A DNA stretch of 64,000 nucleotides from Arachidicoccus ginsenosidivorans. Lineage in GTDB: Bacteria; Bacteroidota; Bacteroidia; Chitinophagales; Chitinophagaceae. The notes below the pieces were generated by a model. That model was not told the DNA's origin, did no database searches, and worked only from the letters and a program-made list of their open reading frames with translations. Location: the NCBI RefSeq assembly GCF_007971385.1, contig NZ_CP042434.1:2852001-2916000 (forward strand). Direction: 5' to 3'. A program made the position numbers and the translations under genes. Of the stretch, positions 38,444 to 48,588 are shown in pieces. Within the stretch, counting starts at the first letter, position 1. Every line of letters begins with the position of its first letter.

Positions 38444-39205
38444 ATGCGTACACAAATTGCAGCAGCAAACTGGAAAATGAATCTGACCCTGCAACAGGGC
38501 CAGGATCTATTAAGTAATATTTTATCCAAGTCCACTTCTGTACGGGAGGGTCATGCGGTTATTTTTGCGGTACCGGCGCCTTACTTGCAGGCTGCCAAAG
38601 AAATCGTGGGAGACAGACAAAACGTTTACATCTCTGCCCAGAATATTTACTCCAAGGTGTCAGGAGCGTATACAGGAGAACTTTCTGTAGAAATGATTAA
38701 ATCCGTAGGCGTTTATCACAGCCTAATCGGCCACTCTGAAAGAAGAGATTATTTTGGAGAATCCAACCAGTTCTTGGCAGAAAAGGTGGATATTGCCTTA
38801 GCCAATGACGTAACCCCCATCTTCTGTCTGGGAGAATCCCTGGAAATCAGAGAAAGCGGTAAACAAAATGAATTTGTGGCTACCCAGCTGGAAGAGTCCT
38901 TATTTCATTTAAGTGCAGATCAAATTACAAAAGTGATCATCGCTTATGAACCCATCTGGGCAATTGGTACCGGTAAAACCGCCAGTAGTGAACAGGCAGA
39001 AGAAATTCAAAAATTTCTGCGGGAGCACCTTGCCAGCAAATATGGACAAGCCATCTCAGATCAGATCTCCATACTCTACGGTGGCAGCGTAAAACCGGGT
39101 AATGCAAAAGAACTCTTCAGTCAGCCAGATATTGACGGTGGCCTGGTCGGTGGTGCATCCCTGGTAGCTGATGACTTTGTCGCCATTATTGATGCATTAA
39201 ATTAG
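38444..39205 (+). CDS. tpiA: Triosephosphate isomerase
   Basis: A 253-residue TIM-barrel glycolytic enzyme that interconverts dihydroxyacetone phosphate and glyceraldehyde 3-phosphate. The N-terminal AAANWKMN, the catalytic His in IGHSERRDYFGE, the catalytic Glu in IIAYEPIWAIGTGKTA (flexible loop follows) and the phosphate-binding LYGGSVKPGNA near the end are all present. Its length is normal and it shows no breaks. It lies 70 bases after the nucleotidyltransferase gene on the same strand. Two hairpins follow. Confidence 0.97.
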   Translation: MRTQIAAANWKMNLTLQQGQDLLSNILSKSTSVREGHAVIFAVPAPYLQAAKEIVGDRQNVYISAQNIYSKVSGAYTGELSVEMIKSVGVYHSLIGHSERRDYFGESNQFLAEKVDIALANDVTPIFCLGESLEIRESGKQNEFVATQLEESLFHLSADQITKVIIAYEPIWAIGTGKTASSEQAEEIQKFLREHLASKYGQAISDQISILYGGSVKPGNAKELFSQPDIDGGLVGGASLVADDFVAIIDALN

Positions 39206-39256
39206 CGGTGTGAATCTGGCGGGCTGCACATATATAAATATTTTTATCAATATTTA

Positions 39257-39284
39257 TTTTTTTCCTTTAGCCAAAGGAAAAAAA
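39257..39284 (+). terminator. Terminator after tpiA
   Basis: T7CCTTT-AGCC-AAAGGA7 forms a 12-base stem, 50 bases after the tpiA stop. A direct repeat of about 12 bases (CCTGACAGGATA) appears twice just downstream, at 39297-39320. Confidence 0.6.
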
Positions 39285-39338
39285 ATTAAATAATGCCTGA
39301 CAGGATAACCTGACAGGATACAAGATACAAGTTACATA

Positions 39339-39390
39339 AAACTGGGGTTGGTTACCGGACATTTAAATGTGCGGTAATCAACCCCAGTTT
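39339..39390. terminator. Convergent hairpin before DUF4173-like gene
   Basis: A 19-base inverted repeat (39339-39357 and 39372-39390) with one G-U mismatch. It sits between tpiA and the opposite-strand membrane gene that ends at 39394, and can terminate either. Confidence 0.75.
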
Positions 39391-39393
39391 ACT

Positions 39394-40989
39394 TTACTGA
39401 GCTTTGGCAGGTGCCCATTCACTTTTATTTCTATTTGATTGCCAAGTAACATATTTATAATACCAGGCCACAGAGAGTATATCTTTATGGGTATAGGATA
39501 CGTCCCAGTCTAATTTATTTTGCAATTCTTCCGTAAGCTTTGTGTCACTTTTATACCTCGGATCGTTTAGTAAGCTAGGAACCAAAACATGGGTATTGTA
39601 ATCCAGATTTCTTAAATATTGCAAATCTGGATGAGCCATATAAGTCAGGTTATAGCGCGTGATAATGGCGCCCCAGTTAATGATACTATTGAGTACAATT
39701 GTGCCTAAAAATACCTTAAACATAATGGCCACCAGCCAAGCGGCGCTGGCTGCATCACGTATTTTTCTATAGGTAAAATAAAGCCCGACAATACATAAAA
39801 TTAAAAAGATATATACCCCGATGCGCAGCAGCGTCAGACCATAGCGTCCGATATATGCGGCGTTGTGCAAAGCAGCAGATATGACCAAAAGAATATTTAG
39901 CATAATCCAGACATAGGCCAGTCTATGTAAAAGTGCCGGCTCCCCGCCATTGTATGCAGATCTTGCAGTGCTTTTTTGTCCTTTGTTGTAACCCATTTGC
40001 TGTTGAGTCGCCGGGCGGATGTAATACATAATCACAGCCACAGCCATCACAATGGACAATATTATGGAATTTACCTGTTCATGGATGGCTTTGCTGAGCC
40101 TGGCTGCATGGATCCCTTGATACAGTTCATACCCGTAGACCAGCAAAAACAAACTTAATAGGCCAATTAAAAGACTTAGTGTGATGATCGCCCCTTTTTG
40201 GTGGGCGGCTCGGTATGGATGCAGCCGTTTTTGTTGGACATCCGCAGTCATCTCTGATCCCTTATCCCAACTCAGCACCTTTTCATTAATGGTATAAAGC
40301 CAGGGGATGGGTAGGATATACATAAAATTAAACAACAAGATAAATCCGATAATCGCCAGTGCAAATAATACGGTAAAATCTAAATTTGGAAGCAGTTTTG
40401 TCAATACCTCTGAAAACATCGTGCTGCTGGCCATATATACCATCAAAAAAATTAAGACAATGATGATGGGTAGCAACCATGTTTTGAACCAGCTCACAGC
40501 TGGCTCGGGACGGCCCGAATCACCGTACTCGGCGCCAGGATCCATGGCAAAGCCCATTTGATCCGTCACTGCTTCATTAAATGGCGTTTGGGCATTCGTT
40601 TTCCTTTTGGGGATCCAGCGTTCCACAAAAAATATCCGGACAATAAATGAACCAAAGCTATAGGCCAGCATTAGGGGATAGAGTAGTGGGTGAAATTTTT
40701 TGTCCGTCATATAAACGCCGAGCGTATAAAAACTTAATAGTAGGGCCCCCATGGAACCAGGGTCACCGTAAAAAGTAAAGGCGCCGGCGGTAATCCACAT
40801 CGCTAAACTCAGTAGCCAAAAGCCGCCGTCTTTTCTATAAACTTTAAAACCACCCTGACTGTAAACGGCTAACCCCCAGGCAAGTGCACAAAATATCAGC
40901 ACATTACCGCCGGGATCATGATAATAAAACAGGATCATAAAACTGATCAGCCCCACGAAAAAGAGCGTTAATTTTCTTTTGAGATGCAT
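39394..40989 (-). CDS. Multi-pass membrane protein, DUF4173/DUF4153-like
   Basis: A 531-residue protein with about ten hydrophobic segments (LTLFFVGLISFMILFYY, VLIFCALAWGLAV, LWAITAG-type helices, TLSLLIGLLSLFLLVYGYEL, and LLVISAALHN near the C-terminus) and a hydrophilic C-terminal tail of about 90 residues. It resembles the DUF4173/DUF4153 family, whose function is unknown. The ATG at 40989 gives MHLKRKLTLFF. Upstream at 41019-41037 lies a palindrome identical in core to one ahead of the other membrane gene of this module, so both are probably controlled by the repressor at 41053-41346. Confidence 0.7.
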   Translation of the reverse strand: MHLKRKLTLFFVGLISFMILFYYHDPGGNVLIFCALAWGLAVYSQGGFKVYRKDGGFWLLSLAMWITAGAFTFYGDPGSMGALLLSFYTLGVYMTDKKFHPLLYPLMLAYSFGSFIVRIFFVERWIPKRKTNAQTPFNEAVTDQMGFAMDPGAEYGDSGRPEPAVSWFKTWLLPIIIVLIFLMVYMASSTMFSEVLTKLLPNLDFTVLFALAIIGFILLFNFMYILPIPWLYTINEKVLSWDKGSEMTADVQQKRLHPYRAAHQKGAIITLSLLIGLLSLFLLVYGYELYQGIHAARLSKAIHEQVNSIILSIVMAVAVIMYYIRPATQQQMGYNKGQKSTARSAYNGGEPALLHRLAYVWIMLNILLVISAALHNAAYIGRYGLTLLRIGVYIFLILCIVGLYFTYRKIRDAASAAWLVAIMFKVFLGTIVLNSIINWGAIITRYNLTYMAHPDLQYLRNLDYNTHVLVPSLLNDPRYKSDTKLTEELQNKLDWDVSYTHKDILSVAWYYKYVTWQSNRNKSEWAPAKAQ

Positions 40990-41018
40990 TGTTTTTATTT
41001 TTATTATGTGATTGAAAG

Positions 41019-41037
41019 TACTTTGAATTGCAAAGTA
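41019..41037. promoter_or_regulatory. Operator TACTTTG-N5-CAAAGTA, copy 1
   Basis: TACTTTG (41019-41025), AATTG, CAAAGTA (41031-41037) is a perfect 7-base palindrome, 30 bases before the start of the DUF4173-like gene. AAG on the left and AAA on the right are shared with copy 2, at 42099-42117. Confidence 0.65.
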
Positions 41038-41052
41038 AAAAAACAAAAAAAA

Positions 41053-41346
41053 TTATATTTGCCGCATGAGCTTTTCTAATTGAGACAGATGATCCGTAAA
41101 GGCCTTTTTGCCAAGGGCCGTAACCTGATAAGTTGTCCTGGGTTTCTTGCCCACAAACTCTTTATGCACCTGGATGTATCCATTTTTTTCCAGAGCACCA
41201 GCGTGACTGGCCAGGTTGCCATCCGTGATATCTAATAGGGATTTGAGCTCCTTAAATTCCACCCAGTCTCGGACGATAAGGATGCTCATGATCCCCAGTC
41301 GTACCCGGCTCTCAAATTCTTTATTTAGGGATTGAATATTAATCAT
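41053..41346 (-). CDS. Winged-helix transcriptional regulator
   Basis: A 97-residue DNA-binding protein of the one-domain winged-helix group (HTH_34/MarR-like). The helix-turn-helix core is EFKELKSLLDITDGNLASHA, followed by the second helix and wing (ALEKNGYIQVHKEFVGKKPR, TTYQVTALGKKAF). There is no ligand domain. The start at 41346 (MINIQSLNKEF) is chosen because the longer frame overlaps the upstream membrane gene. It follows that gene by 18 bases, forming an operon. The two matching palindromes that flank the module are its likely operators. Confidence 0.85.
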   Translation of the reverse strand: MINIQSLNKEFESRVRLGIMSILIVRDWVEFKELKSLLDITDGNLASHAGALEKNGYIQVHKEFVGKKPRTTYQVTALGKKAFTDHLSQLEKLMRQI

Positions 41347-41363
41347 GACTTGCCAGCGCAAAT

Positions 41364-42071
41364 TTAACGGTATTTCCTTTGCATCAAAATACCATAGGTG
41401 ATATGAAGCAATCCAAAACCGATGATCCAGAAAATCAGTCCATAACCTACCAAAAAGCAACTGATCAACCCCAAAATGGATTCCAATAGCCCCAGATAAT
41501 ATACTTCCTGAAAAGTATACTTACTGGCGCTCATCAGCGCCAGTCCATAGAAGATCAGCGTGGCTGGTGCCATGAGCTGCGTCTGCCCGTGAAAAAGCAG
41601 CGCCAGACAGGCCACACCACCAATAAAAAGGGGAACCAATAAACTGGATAATAACTGCCGGGTCGTAGTTGTCCAGATTTGGAGCTTTGCTTTTTTGCTT
41701 TTGCGCACTGTAAAATAAGTAGCAGCTGCGACCGCCAGCACTAGAATCACAATGGCCAAAACGAAAAGTTGCGTAAAAAAACCGGTGGTATAAGCCATAG
41801 CCGTATGGGACAGATAACCTCTGCCTTCTCTATGAACCAGATAGAGCGCATAACCCCCTCCTAAAAGTGCAATCAGGCCGGCGGCTACGCCGGACAGACC
41901 GCTCAGAGAAATAAATCTGGAAGAGCGCTCCATCATGGAGCGGATAACACTCAGGTCATCCTCGTATTTATGTTGCCCTGATTGTGGCCTGTCCAGAGGA
42001 CTTTCTGGATAATTGCCCCGGTTCATAGAAACTTTATCATTAGGCTCATTGCCCAACTGTTTTGCTGCCAT
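41364..42071 (-). CDS. Membrane protein of unknown function, in operon with winged-helix regulator
   Basis: A 235-residue protein. After a hydrophilic N-terminus of about 55 residues (DKVSMNRGNYPESPLDRPQS) come six hydrophobic segments in two or three pairs (FISLSGLSGVAAGLIALLGG, TQLFVLAIVILVLAVAAATY, LLSSLLVPLFIGGVACLALL, TLIFYGLALMSA, LGLISCFLVGYGLIFWIIGF). The family is not recognised. The ATG at 42071 (MAAKQLGNE) lies 28 bases from operator copy 2 and is the better of two candidate starts. The winged-helix gene follows 18 bases after its stop. Confidence 0.7.
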   Translation of the reverse strand: MAAKQLGNEPNDKVSMNRGNYPESPLDRPQSGQHKYEDDLSVIRSMMERSSRFISLSGLSGVAAGLIALLGGGYALYLVHREGRGYLSHTAMAYTTGFFTQLFVLAIVILVLAVAAATYFTVRKSKKAKLQIWTTTTRQLLSSLLVPLFIGGVACLALLFHGQTQLMAPATLIFYGLALMSASKYTFQEVYYLGLLESILGLISCFLVGYGLIFWIIGFGLLHITYGILMQRKYR

Positions 42072-42098
42072 AAAAAGCCCGTTAAAAGTGTTTAAAAG

Positions 42099-42117
42099 TA
42101 CTTTGTGGTACAAAGTA
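42099..42117. promoter_or_regulatory. Operator TACTTTG-N5-CAAAGTA, copy 2
   Basis: TACTTTG (42099-42105), TGGTA, CAAAGTA (42111-42117), 28 bases before the membrane gene at 41364-42071, as in copy 1. The pairing extends by one base (TACTTTGT/ACAAAGTA). The shared flanks AAAG and AAAA support a common regulator. Confidence 0.65.
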
Positions 42118-42282
42118 AAATAAAAAGATGACAACAAACAAATTTAATTTAGGACGGTTCAACCCCCTATTTTGCCCATACAAAAAGCAAATTCAACAAT
42201 AATACAACAACAATACAGCAACTGTTAAGCACCTGATTTTCCTGATCCATGTTCCCTGCCGGTATTTATGTATTTTTGCTTT

Positions 42283-44083
42283 ATGACTTCCGAAGAGTTT
42301 TTAGAGATCGCACCCACTATTCCCAAGCAACCCGGCATCTATAAATATTTTGATGCCGAAGGCACATTAATTTATGTAGGCAAGGCCAAGCACCTGCGTA
42401 AACGGGTCAGTTCCTATTTTAATAAAACGCTCAGTAATTATAAAACCCATGAGCTGGTGCAACGTATCCGGCACATCGAATTTACGATTGTGGATACTGA
42501 GCAGGATGCTTTTTTACTAGAAAACTCCTTGATTAAGCAGTTTCAGCCCAAGTATAATATCATGCTTAAGGACGATAAAACTTATCCGTATATCGTCATT
42601 AAAAGGGAACCCTTTCCAAGGATTTATCTCACCCGAAATAAGATCAAAGACGGCTCAGAATATATCGGCCCCTTTACCAATGTATGGCGGGTCAGGGAAA
42701 TCCTGGATCTGATCAAAGAAAATATACCACTCAGAACTTGTAAGCTTAATCTGACCAAATCCAATATAGAAAAAGGCAAGTTCAAAGTTTGCCTGGAATA
42801 TCATTTAGGGAACTGCAAAGGCCCCTGTGAGGGCCTGCAGACAAAAGAGGATTATGACCAGAGCATTCAGCAAATCCGTCAAATCGTTAAAGGCAATCTG
42901 GCGCCAGTGGTACAGCATTTTAAAGAGGAAATGATGGCGCACGTAAACAATATGGCTTTTGAAAAAGCAGAGATAGTTCGCAGAAAGATTGCTGATCTGG
43001 AAAACTATCAGGCTAAATCCACCATTGTCAACGCGCATCTGGGCAGTCTTGATGTATTTTCCATCTGGAAACAGGAAGAAATTGCCTACGTTAATTTCTT
43101 AATGGTAGAACACGGTACCATTATCCACACGCATACCGTAGAATTACAAGCCCAGATAGAAGAAAGCGAGCAGGATGTGCTGCTTTTTGCCATGGCCAAT
43201 TTAAGGGAGCAGTTTAATAGCATTAATAAGGAAATCGTTGTGGCAAATCCGCTGGATTATCCGGATGATTCTATTAAGATTACGGTTCCAAAGGCAGGGG
43301 AGAAGAAAAATTATTGGAACTGTCCGAAAAAAACGTCAATTACTTCCGGATGGAACTTAAAAAGAAAAAGACCTTACTGCTTGAAGCGCAAGTATCTGCA
43401 GATGATGAAAGGGCGCTTAGAATGATCCAGGAGCAGTTATCCTTACCCAATCTACCCATACATATAGAATGTTTTGATAATTCTAATTTTCAAGGGTCCT
43501 ATCCGGTATCTGCTATGGTTTGCTTTAAAAATGGCAAACCCAGCAAAAAGGATTACCGGCATTTTAATGTAAAAATGGTAGAAGGGATTAATGACTTTGC
43601 CACCATGACAGAGGCCGTGTTCAGAAGATATAAAAGGCTTAAGGAAGAACAGCTGCCTTTGCCGCAACTAGTCATTATTGATGGCGGCAAAGGACAGTTA
43701 AGTGCTGCAATGAAGGCCATTGATGAGTTACAACTGCAGGGGAAAATGACCCTGGTCGGGCTGGCCAAAAATGAAGAGGAACTCTTTTTCCAGGAGACAG
43801 TGAGTCGCTCAAGTTACCCTGGGATAGCCCTTCCCTTAATCTGATCCGAAAAATCCGGGATGAAGTGCATCATTTTGGGATTACTTTTCACCGCAACAAA
43901 AGATCCAAAGGGACTTTCAAAAATGAACTGGAAGCCATCCCAGGCATTGGTGAGGCAACTGCCAGTCAACTGCTAAAGCGCTTTCGCTCTGTTAAACAGA
44001 TTCGTCAGCTAACAGAAAGGGAGCTAACGGCAGAAGTCGGCATCTCTAAGGCGGCCAAAATCTGGCAATATTTTCATCCCTGA
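42283..44083 (+). pseudogene. uvrC: Excinuclease ABC subunit C, two one-base frameshifts
   Basis: Restored, this is UvrC of about 600 residues, the nuclease that makes both incisions in nucleotide excision repair. The GIY-YIG domain is at the N-terminus (QPGIYKYFDAEGTLIYVGKA), then the UVR motif region (EKAEIVRRKIADLE), the Cys-rich region (CKGPCEGL), the RNase H-like nuclease domain (IHIECFDNSNFQGSYPVSAM, VIIDGGKGQLSAA) and a C-terminal helix-hairpin-helix (LEAIPGIGEATASQLLKRFR). Breaks lie at 43306-43310, where A5 should be A6 (join EKKKLLELSEKNVNYF), and at 43790-43791, where CC should be CCC (join EELFFPGDSESLKLPWDSPS). The ATG at 42283 fits the family. TATTTTTG at 42271-42278 is a candidate -7 box, nearly leaderless. 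Confidence 0.9.
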
Positions 44084-44116
44084 TGTTTGAGGCAATTTAA
44101 TCTACAATTTAGTCAA

Positions 44117-44152
44117 CAAATCAAGCGACAAATCAATCGACAAGTCAATAAC
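44117..44152 (+). repeat. Three imperfect 12-base tandem copies
   Basis: CAAATCAAGCGA, CAAATCAATCGA and CAAGTCAATAAC follow one another, just after uvrC and against the stop codon of the small gene on the opposite strand. Confidence 0.55.
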
Positions 44153-44425
44153 CTAATTGGTCAGATTTTCATCGGAATCTGCCTTGGAATTGCCCCCCTC
44201 TTCTTTAGTCGGGTTATTTACAGGTGGCTTTCTGTTTTTAAGTTGACGGTGTAATCTAAGCAGATTTACGCCGGAAAGTGCTGCACCGATACAGATAATA
44301 GCTGCAAAATAGCTGTTTTTATTCAAGCCTTTTTGCACAAGGTCGATTATCCCTATAATAAGAGACAGGCCTGCTAAAATCCAGGCGACACAACCTAATA
44401 TGAAGGGCATTTTGTATTGTTTCAT
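44153..44425 (-). CDS. Small membrane protein, 90 residues
   Basis: The protein has two hydrophobic helices (MPFILGCVAWILAGLSLIIG, about 5-24, and SYFAAIICIGAALSGVNLL, about 38-56) and a charged C-terminus. The family is not recognised. It is convergent with uvrC, whose 3' end is 69 bases away. A GCAGGCC/GGCCTGC hairpin lies just upstream of its start (44456-44472). Confidence 0.55.
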   Translation of the reverse strand: MKQYKMPFILGCVAWILAGLSLIIGIIDLVQKGLNKNSYFAAIICIGAALSGVNLLRLHRQLKNRKPPVNNPTKEEGGNSKADSDENLTN

Positions 44426-44610
44426 TGCGTCGAAGCTTTTAAATGAATCCGGTACGCAGGCCTTTGGCCTGCGCTAGACTTTAATAAATATGCTTTTCGT
44501 ATTTAAATCTGTTGTTTAAGTGGTCATTTAATAAGGCAGTGCGCCAATTCTGTCTTCCTCCCCAGCTGCTCTTCCCTCAAATGCTCTTTCTTCAATTCTC
44601 CAAGGATTGC

Positions 44611-46830
44611 TTAGGTCAATACAGGGTGCACGCCACTTTTAACCAGACTATCCATTAATGTATTCACCTCTGTTACAGGTTGATTACAATGATAATCCTG
44701 GCAAAGATAAATAAAGCTTTGCCCCTTTGGAACATTTTTGTCCGCTAATAATGGCAGATCTGCTACTGTAACCGGGCTAAACTGCAAAACAGCCCCGGGC
44801 AGGTAGTTTTGCAGCACCTCACTAGCTAGCGCCGATGCGTTATCCCCGATAATGGCAATTTCTGGTGTGCCAAAGGCAATTTTTTGCCAAAGGGTGGCCC
44901 AATAACCAAAAGAAGTTGGGTAATGCTGCATTAAAGGCTCCATGGCGAGTGTCATGTATACTGCTCTTTCCCGCCAGGTAGTTTTGTCCAGTAAAATGGA
45001 CAGGCGCCAGAGGTTATCTGCCATAACTGCATTGCCCGAAGGCGTGGCACTGTCGTAAGTTTCTATTTTTCTGACCAGTGCACCTGCTGCCTGTTTTGTA
45101 TAATAGAAGAAATGACCTTCTTTGTCGCTAAATCCGCTGATTACTTCGACTGTAAGCGCTGCGGCGCTTTGAAGATATGTTGTTTTCCCAGTCACTTGGT
45201 TTAGTTCGATCAACGCCTGGATGAGTGACGCGTAATCATCCAAAAAAGCCTCCGCAGCGCCAATTTTTTTATTCCAGTGATGTCGCCAGCTTCCTTCATT
45301 TTCATCTTGCGGGATTAAATGAGACTGTAGAAAATGATAACAATCTTCTGCCATTTCAATAAATAAAGGTTCACCAAGGGCTGCACCGCACTTGCAAAGT
45401 GCGGTAATCAGCATCGCATTCCAGCCAAGAATCACTTTATTATCGGTGCCGGGGCGCACTCTTTTGCTTCTTTCGGTTAATAGTTTGACCTTACATTGGT
45501 CTAGTACTCTTAAAAGGGACGCTTCTGGAATCCGGATGGATTTAGCTACTTCCGCTATACTTTGCTGGAGCCAGAGAATATTGGTATCCTCCCAGTTGCC
45601 TTTTTCCTCTACGTCATAGACCAGGCAGAAGAGTTCCGCCTGCTCTTCTCCCAGAATCTTTTCAATCTCACTTTTCTGCCAGACATAATATTTGCCTTCA
45701 ACCCCTTCGCTGTCTGCATCCAGGGCAGCATAGAAACCGCCTCCGCTATGGCGCATCTCCCTTGAAAGAAAATCGATGGTTTGACGGATAATTCTTTGGT
45801 AGACCATATTGCCTGTTAAAGACCAGGCCTCAGCCAAGGCTTCCAACAATAAGGCATTATCATAGAGCATTTTCTCAAAATGTGGCACCAGCCATTTTTC
45901 ATCTGTACTGTAACGGGCAAAACCGCCGCCAATCTGGTCATACAAGCCGCCTTGCAACATTTTGTCCAGGCTTAGCAAGGCTTGACTGACTCCTTGCTTA
46001 TTGCCGGTATAATAATAATCCCGCAGTAAATACCTGATAGTATAAGTCTGTGGGAACTTGGGTGCCCGACCAAAGCCGCCCCATATTGTGTCGGCGGCCT
46101 GCATGACCGCTGCGCGGATCTGGCTGGCCTGGCCGGGGATATCTGCTGCCCCTGCCTTAAGTCTATTATTTAATCCAGCACCATCATTTTCTACCGTCGT
46201 CTTTTCATTAGATTTTTCGCCTTGATTTTCGCCTTGATTTTCATCGTGATTTTCGCGTAGGTTTTCTTGGGTGTTTTTGGGTTTTACGCTCAAAGGCAGA
46301 TTTTGCTGCTCCAGATGCCGGATCAGGTTTTCCGCCTGGGCAGTAAGATCTGGCTGTTTTTCCATAAATGCCTGATGGACACTGGACAGTACTTCCCTCC
46401 AGGAAGGGCGTTGGTACAGCCTTTTTGGCGGAAAATAAGTACCCCAAAAAAGGGCGGGTATCTGGCAGCAAAAATACATTGAGTGGCCAGCCGCCCTGGC
46501 CGCTCATAGCCTGGACGGCGTCCATATACAAATGATCCAGATCCGGCCTTTCCTCCCTGTCTACTTTAATATTAATAAAGTGTTCATTCATATAAGCAGC
46601 CACTTCTTTATCCTCAAAACTCTCTCTTTCCATAACATGGCACCAGTGGCAGGCTGCATAGCCAATACTGATTAAAATCGGCTTTTGTTCAGTGCGTGCA
46701 CGCTCAAGTGCAGTCTCGCCCCAGGGATACCACGCTACCGGGTTATAGGCATGTTGTAGTAAATAAGGGCTGGTTTCTGAGATAAGATGGTTGGGGGATT
46801 AACAGAACCATGCTGTGGCCTTTCTGACAT
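44611..46830 (-). pseudogene. YyaL-family thioredoxin-domain protein (DUF255), two frameshifts
   Basis: Restored, the protein is about 740 residues. The N-terminal DUF255 thioredoxin-like domain has the start [28 protein letters not shown], the CxxC in [13 protein letters not shown] and [16 protein letters not shown]; a six-hairpin glycosidase-like alpha/alpha barrel follows. Breaks lie at 46793-46797 (C5 should be C6 on the minus strand) and at 46446-46451 (T6 should be about T8), between DTRPF and WGTYFPPKR. An insert rich in Asn, Glu and Gln (ENQGENQGEKSNEKTTVEND) sits near residue 220 and is built from short DNA repeats. Family function is unclear; a cellobiose epimerase-like fold suggests sugar metabolism. 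Confidence 0.85.
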
Positions 46831-47094
46831 GATTGAATGATTATTTTGATTGAACAGTTGAATACAGCCTACCTTTTATTTTATACTAAATAGGTTGGAT
46901 TTAACTGTATTTATTATGTGATTTTGCTGCACGAAGCTACGTTATTTAATTTTCTTCTGCAGACACCCTGTCATGTCAAAATTATTATAGCAATAAGAGC
47001 AATCGCTATGCGTGCATAGAACCTGTAATATATAGTCTGCTGTCTAAGCCATGGCTCAAGTGAATTTTGCGCTGATTTGTTTACTTTTGGGGCT

Positions 47095-48548
47095 ATGATT
47101 ATAGAAAAGATTGAATCCCTGTATAAAGAGGTATATGGACACCTGCCCAAAAGGATAGAAAAACTGCCTCAGAGCGGTAGTGACCGGTTGTATTTCAGGG
47201 TGTATGGTGATAAGAGCCTAAATGAACAGCAAAAGGAAAGCTGTATTGCCACCTATAACTATAATGAACAGGAGAACCGGACTTTTTTAGCCTTCACACA
47301 GAGTTTCAGGTCGCTGGATTTACCTGTTCCTGAGATCTATGGGGTGTCGCCCGACTATCTGCTTTACCTACAGGAAGATTTTGGGTCGACTTCTCTTGCC
47401 GGATTACTGGAAACGGAAGGGCATAGTGACCGGGTATATTCCTTATTCCAAAAAAGCCTCAGCGCCTTGGCTGGGCTGCAAATTAAAGGTCATGACAAAG
47501 TCGATTACCGACTTTGCCTGACTTCGACAGAATTTGGAAAACAGGCCATTTTGAGTGATCTGCTTTACTTTAAGTATTATTTTCTGGACTTTTTGGGATT
47601 GCCCTATAATAAGCAGCAACTCCTGGATGAATTTGATGTGCTCAGCGTATTTTTAGGGCAGAGCCGTTATAAGTATTTTATGTTCCGTGATTTTCAGAGC
47701 CGCAACATCATGATAAAAGATGAAGCCGTTTACTTTATCGATTATCAGGGCGGAATGAACGGCGGTCTGCAGTATGATGCAGCTGCGCTTTTATGGCAGG
47801 CCAAGGCTAATTTACCTAAAAAGTGGAAGGAATCGTTGTTGGATTATTATATTGATGAGGTAGATGCCTTGATCGCCAATAAGGTAGATAAAAATGCCTT
47901 TAAAAATCAATTTAAAGGCTTTGTGCTGATTCGTTTGCTGCAGGTATTGGGTGCTTATGGTTTCAGGGGATTATTCCAGCGCAAGGCGGCCTTTTTGGCC
48001 GGCATTCCCATTGCACTGGATAATTTGAAAAAATTCACGCAAAATAATATGATCGGCATTGAACTGCCGGAGTTTGAAAGAATCCTTGGATTAATTACCG
48101 GCCCTGAAACAAAGACCAAGTTTATTGCTGTACAGGCAACCCCTGATACACCGCTGGTCGTAGAAATCAATAGCTTCTCCTATAAAAAGGGCATACCCAA
48201 GGATAGTAGCAGTAATGGAGGTGGTTTTGTCTTTGATTGCAGGGGTATTCTAAATCCAGGAAGACAGGAAGCCTTTAAAAAGCTCACCGGGCTTGATAAA
48301 CCGGTTCAAGATTTTTGCAGCAGCGTACCGCAATGAATGAATATTTAAACAGTGTATTTGATCTGGTCAGTATTTCTGTAGAAAACTATATTTCCAGGGA
48401 TTTTGCACACTTGCAAATCAATTTTGGCTGCACCGGTGGGCAGCACAGAAGTGTGTATAGCGCTGAGCAGACCGCCAGGTACTTGAAAAACAAATACAAA
48501 GTAAAAGTTGTGATCACCCATACCAATAAGGACAACTGGGTCAGATAG
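47095..48548 (+). pseudogene. Sugar kinase-like phosphotransferase fused to RapZ C-terminal domain, one-base frameshift
   Basis: Restored, the protein is about 484 residues. Residues 1-330 form an aminoglycoside-phosphotransferase-type kinase like AmgK (anomeric MurNAc/GlcNAc kinase): DRLYFRVYGDKS, catalytic FRDFQSRNIMI in place of HxDxxxxN, and FIDYQGGMNGGLQYDAAALL as the metal motif. The C-terminal 140 residues match the RapZ-C domain: PLVVEINSFSYKKGIPKD, FDCRGILNPGR, and CTGGQHRSVYSAEQTARYL. The frame breaks at 48312-48316, where T5 should be T6, and rejoins as VQDFLQQRTAMNEYLN. RapZ-C binds glucosamine 6-phosphate in Enterobacteria. The MurU-like gene follows 40 bases on. The ATG at 47095 is preferred; TACTTTTG at 47082-47089 is close ahead. 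Confidence 0.82.
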
Positions 48549-48588
48549 ATAAAATTTTCAATGTTATTATAAAAATAACCACCCCGCC

